This document shows, one piece after another, positions 51,670 to 61,151 of a stretch of DNA of 64,000 bases (within the stretch, counting starts at the first letter, position 1; each line of letters begins with the position of its first letter). Both the position numbers and the translations under genes were made by a program. The DNA lies in NCBI GenBank assembly GCA_002690915.1, contig NZGF01000004.1, forward strand, positions 1 to 64,000, given 5' to 3'. A model generated the notes under the pieces. That model searched no databases and had not been told where the DNA came from. It was given only the letters and a program-made list of their open reading frames with translations. The DNA comes from Crocinitomicaceae bacterium (lineage in GTDB: Bacteria > Bacteroidota > Bacteroidia > Flavobacteriales_D > Sanyastnellaceae).

Positions 51670-52211
51670 GAACGGCAACTGTTCTTACTCCGAAGGTAAA
51701 CCAAATCGAGGCATTATCTCAACCGGCACATCCTTTGCCTCCTATAAGTTTCGGCGGTGATTTCAGCGACGGTCTCCGAATCATTGGCTAGTAAAATGAC
51801 CGAAACTCACCCGGCACTTTCCACATGCCAGCCTGGCCTTATGCTTCGTTTTTGGAGGTTCTCCCTTCGGAGGATGCGTCCAACGGCAAGCGAAAAGACT
51901 GTCAATCGCAAAGTCATACTGCAAATAAGGAAGCTGTTGTCACAATGGAAAAGTGATTCCATTGGAATCACTAGACAAGACATTTATACATTGATTTAGA
52001 GCGAGTTAATATTCTGAAAGCTAACTTTCGTGATGGGATGAGGGGGGCTATTAACCCAATGCACGCAGAATCGAAACCAACACCTCATGCGGTGCAGGTG
52101 CCTTCAAAGTTTGCCCGAGGCGTTCACAAAATTGGAAGTCCCGTAAGTTGCATTATTATTGTATGTATTCGGCCACCACAAGGCCGTCTTAACCTTAGTT
52201 CCCTAGCATCC

Positions 52212-53069
52212 ATGAGAGACATCTTTACCCTTACCCTCGTCTTTTTTCTAGGGCTGCATCATCTAGTGTTCTCTCAAACGGAGATCACCATTGACAACTA
52301 TTCGGTGAACCTCTACGGACAAGTGCAACTGTCAATCCAAGGCAGCACCGACAGTTATTACATTCTTCTCGCGGAACACGGTCCTGATTTCGAGTGGCCT
52401 GCATCGATCACAATGGGGTCAGATGGTACCATGGTGATATCCGCGCCCGGCGCAGCATATCCACTCGATCAGTACAGCATTTGGGAATACGACATAGCGG
52501 ATCCCGGTGACATCGATGGGGACGGAATAGACGATGTAACCGAATACAACACGATGCCCACGGACGCGCCGCTCAACTACGCCGAGGCCGTGGATTTTTA
52601 CGACGGAGCGACCTCCATTCCCGATGCCGAAACCTTCATGGCGCTGGCTACCGTCAACAATGTTGGATGGGCGCCCTTCTTAGACGACCAGCTCTACGTG
52701 AAGTTTGGCATACTCAACCGAGACAGTCCAAACCCGCAGGTTTACTTCATCAACAGCAACACCCACACAGTACACTATGGTTTCTGGTCGGCAATTGATG
52801 CGGATGTCACTGGTGACGATTCCTCCGGTGAGATCGTCTTTAACCCCACGCAAATCAACCCCAACGGGGTCATTGGTGGGTACTCTTTCAATTTCTCGTT
52901 TGGCGATGCCTACGACTTTGAAGCCACGCAACGAACGCATCAGTTGTTGATGGCCAACATGCCCTTCCTCCAAAACATCATGAACCATTTCATCGGCGAG
53001 AACGACGAGGACGATTACCTCGATGATTACGCGGATGACTACGAGGGCTCTGGGATTGAGGTGGTGCTG
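52212..53069 (+). repeat. 858-bp dispersed direct repeat, copy 1
   Basis: Gapless match to 62691-63548, with long near-identical stretches such as gatggtaccatggtgatatccgcgcccggcgcagcatatccactcgatcagtacagcatttgggaata. Confidence 0.92.
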
Positions 53070-53943
53070 CGGTTACGGCCAAGGCAACTTCCAAGTTTGG
53101 AATTCCGAAGGGGAAGTCATTGTCTACAACGATGGGGACTTCGACAGTGAGGCTGTTGAGTCATTTTGCGCAGGCGACAGCGGATGCCAAATCGCCGCCA
53201 ATGTCGACGTACAACCCGCCTCATCCGAAGCGGCATCCGATGGAGTCATCACCATCCAAACCCTTTCGGCCGATGATGATTTCGTCTTCAGCATCGATGG
53301 TGGGCAGTCCTTTCAAAGCTCAAACAGTTTCGAAGGACTCGCACCCGGCACGTACGAGGTGGTGGTCGAAAATGGAGCTGGCACCTGCACGTATACCGAC
53401 AGCATCGTCATTGCCGTTTGTGACTTTACGGATTTAGAAATCACCGTGACTCACCCCTATTCGGTGTTGACCACGGACGGATCCATCATCATCGCACCAA
53501 CTTCGGGGGAAGGTTCCTACCTCTACAGCATTGATGGCGGTCAAAATTTTGAGGCCACCGGCGTCTTCATGAACCTGCCCGTCGGCGAATACAACATTGT
53601 TGTAACCGACACCCTCGGCCCTTGCATGTATGAATTCGAACGGTTGCTTGTTCCCAGTGGCGTTGTGGCCGTCGACGAGCAAGCATCCATTGGCCCCATA
53701 ATCCGGGTTTACCCCAATCCCACCGACAACCAACTCAGCATCGAGTTGGAATCATCGAGCGCACTCAGCCAATCGTTGCAGTTCATAGTATTCGATCGTT
53801 TGGGAAGGGTTCTGGAAACCGGGAGCATTTCAGCAGGAAGCACACGAGAGACCATCTGGTTGGGTGGTTACGCCCCCGGCACCTATTTCGTCAAATGCTT
53901 AAGCGAGGACTTCGAGCAAAACTTCAAAGTCATCAAGATGTAA
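52212..53943 (+). pseudogene. Internally deleted, frameshifted copy of a secreted PEP-utilising-like/T9SS protein
   Basis: 52212-53069 aligns without gaps to 62691-63548 (offset 10,479 bp). At about 53069 it switches into a C-terminal CCGYGQGNFQVWNSEGEVIV...T9SS region lying in another frame (ORF 53023..53943). Confidence 0.75.
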
Positions 53944-53980
53944 TCTGACTTTCATTAATTCTGAAGGCTCCATGCCTTCA

Positions 53981-54018
53981 AAAATCCCTATTCCTTCTCG
54001 GAGTGGGGATTTTTTTTT
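53981..54018 (+). terminator. Terminator downstream of the truncated gene
   Basis: AAAATCCCTATTCCTTCTCGGAGTGGGGATTTTTTTTT hairpin plus T-run. Confidence 0.65.
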
Positions 54019-54155
54019 GCTCCCGCAGAAATGCGCTTTTCGACCAACGTCTTGGCGAATGTGCTCAGGTGAACGCTCATCGATTACCAGACTACGAGCC
54101 AAACAAAAGCAACAAATTCAGCTTCGACACATGCATTGCCGAACAAAACCTGACT

Positions 54156-54926
54156 TCACTCCACAAATACATACAGCAGCAGGTGCGTTTTTTTCTTTGA
54201 GTTTAGTTCGGAGGGTCCAGTGTAGATGTAGGATATTTCAAGGTCAGGATGCTCTTCCCTGAACGATGCAATGGTGGCTTCCAAAACGCGTTTGTCTGCG
54301 AGAAACGGAAAATCAAATTTGTAAACTCCCTCGACCACTTCAATTCCACGCACTGGTGCTTCTGCATTGAAAAATGTTCTGCTCGAGAAGCCTGAAACCG
54401 ACGCGCAAACAGCCAGTGTCAATGAACTCCCTAGCACCAATGCACGCGTCAGCATTCCCTTTTGGGGACGTTCACGTTTTTCATTTGGGTCCTGGTGCAA
54501 GGCATAAAATCCCCACCACGTTCCGATGAGGATGATCCAAAATAGGCTGTGCTCGAGCAATTGAAAACGATCACCAAAGACTTGATCTGCGATTGAAAAC
54601 AAGGTGAATAAGACCAGCGAAGTCAAAATCGCCCGAAAAAACCAACGGTCAGTCGCCTGCTCGTTGCGCTGCAGGTGTCGCACCATTGCCGCAACGTAAA
54701 AGGTGAAGTTACACGCCTCTAGCGCGCTTACGCCTGCAAGGGCTAGTGTTGGGAACAAGGAATCCTTTATTCCCAATGAACCAAAGAATTTGACAAAAAG
54801 GGCAAAGAAATCTTTACCCACCCACAGAAAGTGAACATCGGGAATGATTTTATCCAATACGCTCAGCCCCCAGAAGAGAGTCCAAAACGAAAGAATCGCC
54901 GTTTGAAGTATCCTACGCTCATTCAT
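54156..54926 (-). CDS. DoxX-like membrane protein, paralog B
   Basis: Four TM-like segments and a C-terminal domain YKFDFPFLADKRVLEATIASFREEHPDLEISYIYTGPSELNSKKK, homologous to the next gene. Confidence 0.65.
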   Translation of the reverse strand: MNERRILQTAILSFWTLFWGLSVLDKIIPDVHFLWVGKDFFALFVKFFGSLGIKDSLFPTLALAGVSALEACNFTFYVAAMVRHLQRNEQATDRWFFRAILTSLVLFTLFSIADQVFGDRFQLLEHSLFWIILIGTWWGFYALHQDPNEKRERPQKGMLTRALVLGSSLTLAVCASVSGFSSRTFFNAEAPVRGIEVVEGVYKFDFPFLADKRVLEATIASFREEHPDLEISYIYTGPSELNSKKKTHLLLYVFVE

Positions 54927-55773
54927 GGGTTGAGGAATTTTGTGCGTTTACTACCATCCGATCTTTGGTAGCGATATAAAAAATGAGTGCATCCGCCTTC
55001 TTCAATCGCAGCGGGTTGGGGGCCGTGTAGATGTGGTCAATGGACTTGTTGGGATATTCGCGTTGAAACTTAGCAAGGGTCTCCTCAAACACCTGGCTAC
55101 CTCCAAGAAATGGGAATGCAACCTTGAATAAATCCTCACCAACGGGCTCAGCGTCAAGTGCAGAAGTTCGACGGTAAAAGAAATCGTTGTTGTACTTAAA
55201 AATGGACCCCGTCGTGAAGGTCACGAGTCCAATTGCCAGTATCGCCACGCTTCTGCTCCCTCCATACCGCCCCGGACGCTTGGGCTGTTCGTCGGAGGAT
55301 AAATTACCCTGGCTCTCAAGTCGAACGTAAACCCCCCAAGAAGCGAGCGTGATAAACCAGAAAAGGGTGTGTTCCAGCAGTTCAAATCGGTCTCCAAACA
55401 AGTGATCACCGATCGAAAAAAACGTAAATGTCACCAGGGTAATGATGATACCGATGAAGCACCATGACCTCGCTTGATGTGCTCGCTTGCACGTAAAATT
55501 CCACAATGCCCCAGCAAAAAACACAAGGGCAAACACCTCAAGTGCTGCGGCAACATACAGCGCCAAATCAGCAATCCATGGCGACTCCAGTCCCGCGGAG
55601 GCGAAGTACTTCTGAAATTGGGCGAATCGATCGCGTCCAACCCATAAAAAAGTGCTTCCGCCGATGGCCTTATCGACGACATTAAACGACCAAAAGCAAG
55701 TCCAAAAAAGGAGAATCACGCCCCGAACGAGTCGATCCCGCGTCCACACTCCTGAATCTTGGTTAGTATTCAT
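54919..55773 (-). CDS. DoxX-like membrane protein, paralog A
   Basis: VVDKAIGGSTFLWVGRDRFAQFQKYFASAGLES..., C-terminal FKVAFPFLGGSQVFEETLAKFQREYPNKSIDHIYTAPNPLRLKKA; 8-bp overlap with paralog B. Confidence 0.65.
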   Translation of the reverse strand: MNTNQDSGVWTRDRLVRGVILLFWTCFWSFNVVDKAIGGSTFLWVGRDRFAQFQKYFASAGLESPWIADLALYVAAALEVFALVFFAGALWNFTCKRAHQARSWCFIGIIITLVTFTFFSIGDHLFGDRFELLEHTLFWFITLASWGVYVRLESQGNLSSDEQPKRPGRYGGSRSVAILAIGLVTFTTGSIFKYNNDFFYRRTSALDAEPVGEDLFKVAFPFLGGSQVFEETLAKFQREYPNKSIDHIYTAPNPLRLKKADALIFYIATKDRMVVNAQNSSTHE

Positions 55774-55918
55774 GATTGGAAGAAACTACATTCTTGCGGA
55801 TTGAAACACGTAAACAGGAACTAATTGTTCACCGCGCTTTCATAACGATTCTGTTTGCAGAATCCCTCCTCATTCTCTAAAAAGTAAAACTTGGACCTGG
55901 AATTGGTTAAAAAGGAAT

Positions 55919-56317
55919 TCAATCGAGCAGGCGCTCCCGAACCTCGGTATTCTCCAAATCGCATGTCCCCCAACGCCTTGATAGATCCATGCGTTGCCGA
56001 GCGATCCAGCCATAGCCGAAACCGGGGGTGAACGCAAGGAGCCATCTGTAGGGCCACTGAAGATAGGGTGCCAAAGCCCTCACTGCCGCAGCACCAACTT
56101 TGCACTCAGCGCCAGTACTGAAGACGAGACCTTCCAGGGGCGGAGTACGAAGTTCCACTGGAAGCAAATCGGCCGCAAGGTTGCTCTGCAACGATGCAAA
56201 ATGCAGCTTCGGCTCTCCACCCCTCCCACGTTCATGGAGAACCAACCACTTCACGCTTCGTTGACACAATCCACAGGGACCATCAAAAAAAACGATGGAT
56301 AGATGAGCAGGATTCAT
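55919..56317 (-). CDS. DCC-type thiol-disulfide oxidoreductase
   Basis: IVFFDGPCGLCQRSVKWLVLHERG (DxxCxxC) and C-terminal YGWIARQRMDLSRRWG. Confidence 0.85.
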   Translation of the reverse strand: MNPAHLSIVFFDGPCGLCQRSVKWLVLHERGRGGEPKLHFASLQSNLAADLLPVELRTPPLEGLVFSTGAECKVGAAAVRALAPYLQWPYRWLLAFTPGFGYGWIARQRMDLSRRWGTCDLENTEVRERLLD

Positions 56318-58773
56318 CGGACTGGTGCATACGTGATGGCAAGACGGATGTTAAATCCATCAGCTGGAAGAATCCCAGGACCCGGATAGGCCAAAGCTCT
56401 GCGTGTATAATACCGTGAATCGGTCAGGTTGTTGAGCTTAAGACCCAGTGAGAAGTCGCCTTGGCCAAATTGACGATCAAGACCAAAATCGATGATCGCA
56501 TATGCTGGAATCTCTCCATACACTGCGGTAGGCGTGTATTCGGCATTTGTGGCATCCGTGAATTGCTTTCCAGTAAGCGAGCCATGCAATTGTACAACCC
56601 ATTTATCTTTCTTGAGCCTTACGTTTCCCCGGCAGGTGTAATCAGGAACAAACTCGAGTTCATTCCCTTTAATCGGTGAGTCCCCAGCGATGTAAACTCC
56701 ATGCGCAATTCCGATACTCCCGCCGCAACGAATAAGGGCTTCATCGAGCACGAATTGCTTGGACACAGATAACTCTGCGCCCAAAGTCCGGGCATCGTTC
56801 AGGTTCTTTCGTAAGAAAATCGCCTTCTGGAAAATTGGAGGTGGGGCGGAGACAACGTCGGGTATCAGGCCAATTCGTTTCTTGTAAAACAGGCAATAAG
56901 CGCTCAAATCAACTTGGAAAGTTTCCGTCTTTTTTCGGATGCCCAGGTCAAAATTTGCTCCAAATTCATCGCTGATGTTCGGATCGATCACAACGCCTAA
57001 ACCCGTTAATTGGATATCAGAAAAATTAATGGCTCGGAAGTTTCTCACAGCATTGCCATAGACTTCCGTCGTGCCCTCCTTCCACGAAAAACCTATGCCA
57101 GGCAGGAATACGACTCTGTTCCTAGCATCACTTGTGCTGAAAATGGAATCTTCCAGAAAGTTCCCATTCAGATCAGTTGCTACCGCCCTATACTCACCAC
57201 TCATTGAGGTTCTTATCCACTCACAGCGAATGCCTGGAGTCAGCGAAAATCTTGGTGAAGCCCCAATGATGCCTTGAGCAAAGAGAGCTTCTTGAAAATT
57301 GGGGAAGTTGGTGTCACTGCTTTCGCCAACGAGTAGTTCGATAAATGTAAAATCTGAATCATCCGAATCATTTGCCCAGCCCTGGCGCATCCGATTATCA
57401 CCCCTAAGACCCTGACTACCAATTAGCAAAGCATTAAAACCACCGCTGACTTTATTCTTCCAACTTCGAGTTCCTCTTAAATCCCACGTAATTGAACTGA
57501 AATCCGCCGAGATCAAACCTCGTGCTCCCCCGAGATCAATCCGATCTGGAGTCCCCAAAAAGCCCAATGAATTTCGGTTCGCGATGACTGTGCTCAGATC
57601 TGCGTTCAGCTTCCATTGGCTGGATGCTTGGTAGTCTATCCCGACCCCGCCAACGAACCAATCTATGCTGAACCAATTTCGATTCCGTGTGCTCATTCTG
57701 GGACTTGAGACAAATAAAGCCTCTGTCAGGCCGCCCGGTTGTTGCTCCTCTCGCGTCATGTAGGAAACATGCTCTCGAATCGTCAAGGCATCGCCAATGT
57801 CTTGTATTCCATTGATATGAAACGTTGTGCTATTAAACCTTCCATTGCTTCTCCAGCCCGTGCCTGTTTTGTTGTCGATGGCAATAAAGAGGCCCGACGT
57901 GGCAGAAGTCGGAAGTGAGGCTTGCAGCGCAAAATGTTGGTTGCCCCTGTATTCCTTGTCCTCCGGGAGATAGGCGGTTAGGGACAAGAGACTTTCCAGA
58001 TCCACCCTGTCATTTCCATTCCAGCGCTTCATTTGAAAATTCAATAAGCCGCCAAGTTGAGAGCCGTATTGAAGCGCTGCCGCACCAGAAACGAGCGATA
58101 TGGCTTCAACCATTTGCAAGGGCGGGGTGTAATAGGCTTCAGGATAGCCCAAGGGATCTGCCGCAATCGGCACTCCGTCCTGTCGGATACTCAAGTAAGC
58201 TGAACGGTTTGGACTCAATCCGCGGACGCCAATGCCAAGTTGAAGTCCGGCCGCGTCACTCTCCCAAATATTGGCCCCCGGAATGGCCGAAAATATATTT
58301 CTGGCTTGAACCTCACCCGGCACGGATAGTACCGCTTCGGGTCGAATGGCCAAACTCTTCATCCCTCGGTATAGCCCTCCATTGGAAAGCGATGGCAGCC
58401 ATTCGGTAGGGCTTCGCTTGGATTCGACCAATGCCTGATTTACGGTGACGCTCAGTTCATTCAACACAATCACCAAGGGTGTACTTTGTGGCTCATCAAC
58501 TAATGTGTCCACGGCTCCATAACCAATGGCGCTTACAGAAAGGCGTACGGGATACTCCTCCAATTCGATTAAAAAGCTACCGTCATCAGCTCCGGAGATA
58601 ACCTCCTCAGCAGATTGTGTGGTCCAAACAATGTTTGCGCGTGGAATGGGGGAGTTGTCAGTGGCGATTGCGTACCCACGAAGCGCTTGTCCAAACAAGC
58701 AAGAAGAGCATAGGATCATGCACGTCAGGACGAAGGCTTTTTCCATAATCCAGCAATTACCAACCTCTTTCAT
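56314..58773 (-). CDS. TonB-dependent receptor with carboxypeptidase-like N-terminal domain
   Basis: Signal peptide; ALRGYAIATDNSPIPRANI; plug GANIWESDAAGLQLGIGVRGLSPNRSAYLSIRQDG; C-terminal NLTDSRYYTRRALAYPGPGILPADGFNIRLAITY. Alternative ATG at 58746. Confidence 0.92.
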   Translation of the reverse strand: MKEVGNCWIMEKAFVLTCMILCSSCLFGQALRGYAIATDNSPIPRANIVWTTQSAEEVISGADDGSFLIELEEYPVRLSVSAIGYGAVDTLVDEPQSTPLVIVLNELSVTVNQALVESKRSPTEWLPSLSNGGLYRGMKSLAIRPEAVLSVPGEVQARNIFSAIPGANIWESDAAGLQLGIGVRGLSPNRSAYLSIRQDGVPIAADPLGYPEAYYTPPLQMVEAISLVSGAAALQYGSQLGGLLNFQMKRWNGNDRVDLESLLSLTAYLPEDKEYRGNQHFALQASLPTSATSGLFIAIDNKTGTGWRSNGRFNSTTFHINGIQDIGDALTIREHVSYMTREEQQPGGLTEALFVSSPRMSTRNRNWFSIDWFVGGVGIDYQASSQWKLNADLSTVIANRNSLGFLGTPDRIDLGGARGLISADFSSITWDLRGTRSWKNKVSGGFNALLIGSQGLRGDNRMRQGWANDSDDSDFTFIELLVGESSDTNFPNFQEALFAQGIIGASPRFSLTPGIRCEWIRTSMSGEYRAVATDLNGNFLEDSIFSTSDARNRVVFLPGIGFSWKEGTTEVYGNAVRNFRAINFSDIQLTGLGVVIDPNISDEFGANFDLGIRKKTETFQVDLSAYCLFYKKRIGLIPDVVSAPPPIFQKAIFLRKNLNDARTLGAELSVSKQFVLDEALIRCGGSIGIAHGVYIAGDSPIKGNELEFVPDYTCRGNVRLKKDKWVVQLHGSLTGKQFTDATNAEYTPTAVYGEIPAYAIIDFGLDRQFGQGDFSLGLKLNNLTDSRYYTRRALAYPGPGILPADGFNIRLAITYAPVR

Positions 58774-60076
58774 CTCGTAAGTTTTCCCGCATTTCGTCCC
58801 ATTCGGCTGGTCTGATTACGGAGTCCAAGGGCAACACATAAGTACGCGAAGCCCAACTGGCTATTGGGGTCGACAAATCTTCAAATGGGTCAAGGTACAA
58901 CTGGGATCTTCTCCCATTCATCGATACCCACACCTCCGCTCGAACCCGCTCTTCACCCTCATTTTCAGCAGCTATCCTTCGGGCAACTTGACGCAATAGA
59001 TCTGGCTGGGTAGCGGTCATTTTTACTTGGTTCGGCGTCAAAATTTTATCGAGCTCAAAAATTCGTTCAACACCTGTCTCCTCTTTGACATAAAATGTCG
59101 CCATACCTGACTTCTCCATGAGCATCACCCGCCATCCAAAACGGTATCCCGTTTCGTGCCAAAACGGATTGCCAGGATAGACAAGGTGCCGCCAAGGGAA
59201 AATCACTTGGAAAACAAATAACACGGCGATTGCTGCGAATTGCCAACCCATTCTAGCATGGGAAACCAATGGGGCAGCTTGGGCTTTAGCAAGGGGCAAT
59301 CCAAGGCGGTCCCACAGCGAATAATGCCAATCATCTCGGAAGAATACGGTCGTAGAAAGGATCATGACCCATGGAAAAATACCGATTGGGAAGAGTACCC
59401 AAGTGAGCACATGAAAAACAACCAAAATCGGATAAAACCAAGGACGCAATTTGTCACTAAAAAGAGCAAATGGAGCGAAGAGATCGAATGCAGCACCCGC
59501 CCAGCTAAATGCATAAGCAATCCATCTCTCCGCAAGCAATGGACCAATTAAAGGCAGACTGCTGTGCTGAGGCAACCAGATTGAAAGGGGAAGCGCCTCA
59601 ATTAACCAGTCTGTGTGAAGCTTAGCCAGTCCGGCGAAAAAGTACACCAACGCCAGCAAGCCTTGAAAGGCCAACTTCATAAAAAGGGGGACCATGGGCC
59701 GATCGGAACGAGCAGGTATCAGAATGAGCAGAAAAGCAACAAGCGAAACGAAATAGTAGTGGTTGAGGTAATTGCACTTATCCAATAACTCAACGTACGT
59801 GAAACAGATAAAGAAAATAAACGCCCCCAATCGCGCCACTCGATCGAAAAACATCAAACAAGAACCGGCAAGCATACCTGAAAAAAGAAGAATGGCTCCT
59901 TCCACAGTTGGACGAGGGAGCCATTCAAATCCATCAAAAGGGAACAGCCAAGTAGGCTGCAAAATTTGAGTCTCAACCCAGCCGTATCCAATGAATCGAA
60001 CCGTGCTGCAGAGGGTAAGCACCGCAAACAGCCTCCTCAAGGTAACCAAAGGGGCGGCCGAGACAAGCCTAGTCAC
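58757..60076 (-). CDS. HTTM / vitamin-K-dependent gamma-carboxylase-like membrane protein
   Basis: NHYYFVSLVAFLLILIPA, LVYFFAGLAKLHTDWLIEALPLSIWL, FDLFAPFALF, FHVLTWVLFPIGIFPWVMI. Start appears to be GTG. Confidence 0.83.
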   Translation of the reverse strand: MTRLVSAAPLVTLRRLFAVLTLCSTVRFIGYGWVETQILQPTWLFPFDGFEWLPRPTVEGAILLFSGMLAGSCLMFFDRVARLGAFIFFICFTYVELLDKCNYLNHYYFVSLVAFLLILIPARSDRPMVPLFMKLAFQGLLALVYFFAGLAKLHTDWLIEALPLSIWLPQHSSLPLIGPLLAERWIAYAFSWAGAAFDLFAPFALFSDKLRPWFYPILVVFHVLTWVLFPIGIFPWVMILSTTVFFRDDWHYSLWDRLGLPLAKAQAAPLVSHARMGWQFAAIAVLFVFQVIFPWRHLVYPGNPFWHETGYRFGWRVMLMEKSGMATFYVKEETGVERIFELDKILTPNQVKMTATQPDLLRQVARRIAAENEGEERVRAEVWVSMNGRRSQLYLDPFEDLSTPIASWASRTYVLPLDSVIRPAEWDEMRENLRDERGW

Positions 60077-61151
60077 CGTCTGTATCTTGGTAAGTCACTA
60101 GAACACCGAGAGCAGACATCATATCCACTTTTAAAAGGATAACCAAGGCCTGTAATTCGCTGTATACATCGAGAGCTGCAGGTTGGTTGGAAACCACATA
60201 CTCAGACAACGGATCATCCAATGTTAGGACTGCCGCCTGAGCCGCTGCAATTTGAGCTTTTATTTCCGCATCAAGCTCTGTGCCGTAGGATACATCACCT
60301 AACGATTGAAGATAATCGTCAAGACCTATACCCTCTCCTCCCAAATAGATTCGTTCAGTCGCCAACATGGCCTCTTGGAGTAAGTCAACACTCCAATCAC
60401 CGGCATGGTATGCCTCTGCCAACTGCGGGGCAGGGTTACCCGAAAATGAAAATACACCTGCTGGAAGGCCTAATTTACCCTTACGCACATTTCCTTCGTA
60501 CGTTCGGTTAAAGGCATTGAGCATCATTCCCAGACCACTTCCAATATCTGTATCCGTCCGACTAACAAAGTCATCCCTGTATTCGGTAACCCAGCTGTCG
60601 TGGACAGCCTGAAGTTCGTCATGTAAATGGTTTGCCAAAAAAGTGGCATGTTGCAGCCTATCCGCGTTCCATTCTCCTTTGTGCAATAAATAATCCAATG
60701 CCGGCAATCCTGTGCGATCCAGTGTACTTGGGAGGCCCGGAACAACATTGCCGTTCATCACATCTTCGTCCACGTCCAGTGAATCACAGGGATGGGAGTT
60801 CGTTGTACCCAAGAGGTTTCGGCCCACCGCGGGACCAAAATCAAAAAGAGCGACCGCTTGCCATTTCATCGCACACTCCTTCAAGGCCGCGCGGGATTGT
60901 TCTAAGGTTCCATCCCAAAGTGCGATACAAAGATTTTCCGCAGAAACCACCGCTTCCGAGTATGCAGGAATAATAAGATTATCGGCAGCATTGATCAAGA
61001 AGGCTTCTCGGTCAAAAGAATCTCCGGGCTCATCTTGCTCATCTGGATTGCATCCAGCTAGGACAAGGACCATGAACAAAAGGAAAAACTGGAGCCCCAT
61101 AAAGGAGCCCCAGTTCATTCCAATGTTCTCTTTGAGTATGCTCCTACCCAT
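60069..61151 (-). CDS. Imelysin family lipoprotein
   Basis: Lipobox LVLAGCN; LKECAMKWQAVALFDFGPAVGRNLLG; TLDRTGLPALDYLLHKGEW. Confidence 0.88.
   Translation of the reverse strand: MGRSILKENIGMNWGSFMGLQFFLLFMVLVLAGCNPDEQDEPGDSFDREAFLINAADNLIIPAYSEAVVSAENLCIALWDGTLEQSRAALKECAMKWQAVALFDFGPAVGRNLLGTTNSHPCDSLDVDEDVMNGNVVPGLPSTLDRTGLPALDYLLHKGEWNADRLQHATFLANHLHDELQAVHDSWVTEYRDDFVSRTDTDIGSGLGMMLNAFNRTYEGNVRKGKLGLPAGVFSFSGNPAPQLAEAYHAGDWSVDLLQEAMLATERIYLGGEGIGLDDYLQSLGDVSYGTELDAEIKAQIAAAQAAVLTLDDPLSEYVVSNQPAALDVYSELQALVILLKVDMMSALGVLVTYQDTDGD

Noticed and set aside
51757-51999. 80-aa plus-strand ORF in the 540-bp gap before the truncated paralog
   Set aside because: No signal peptide, family motif or coding-like composition; treated as noncoding.
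52038-52211. N-terminal extension of ORF 52038..53150
   Set aside because: The signal peptide starts at MRDIFTLTLVFF (52212), which aligns exactly with the ATG of the second copy at 62691.
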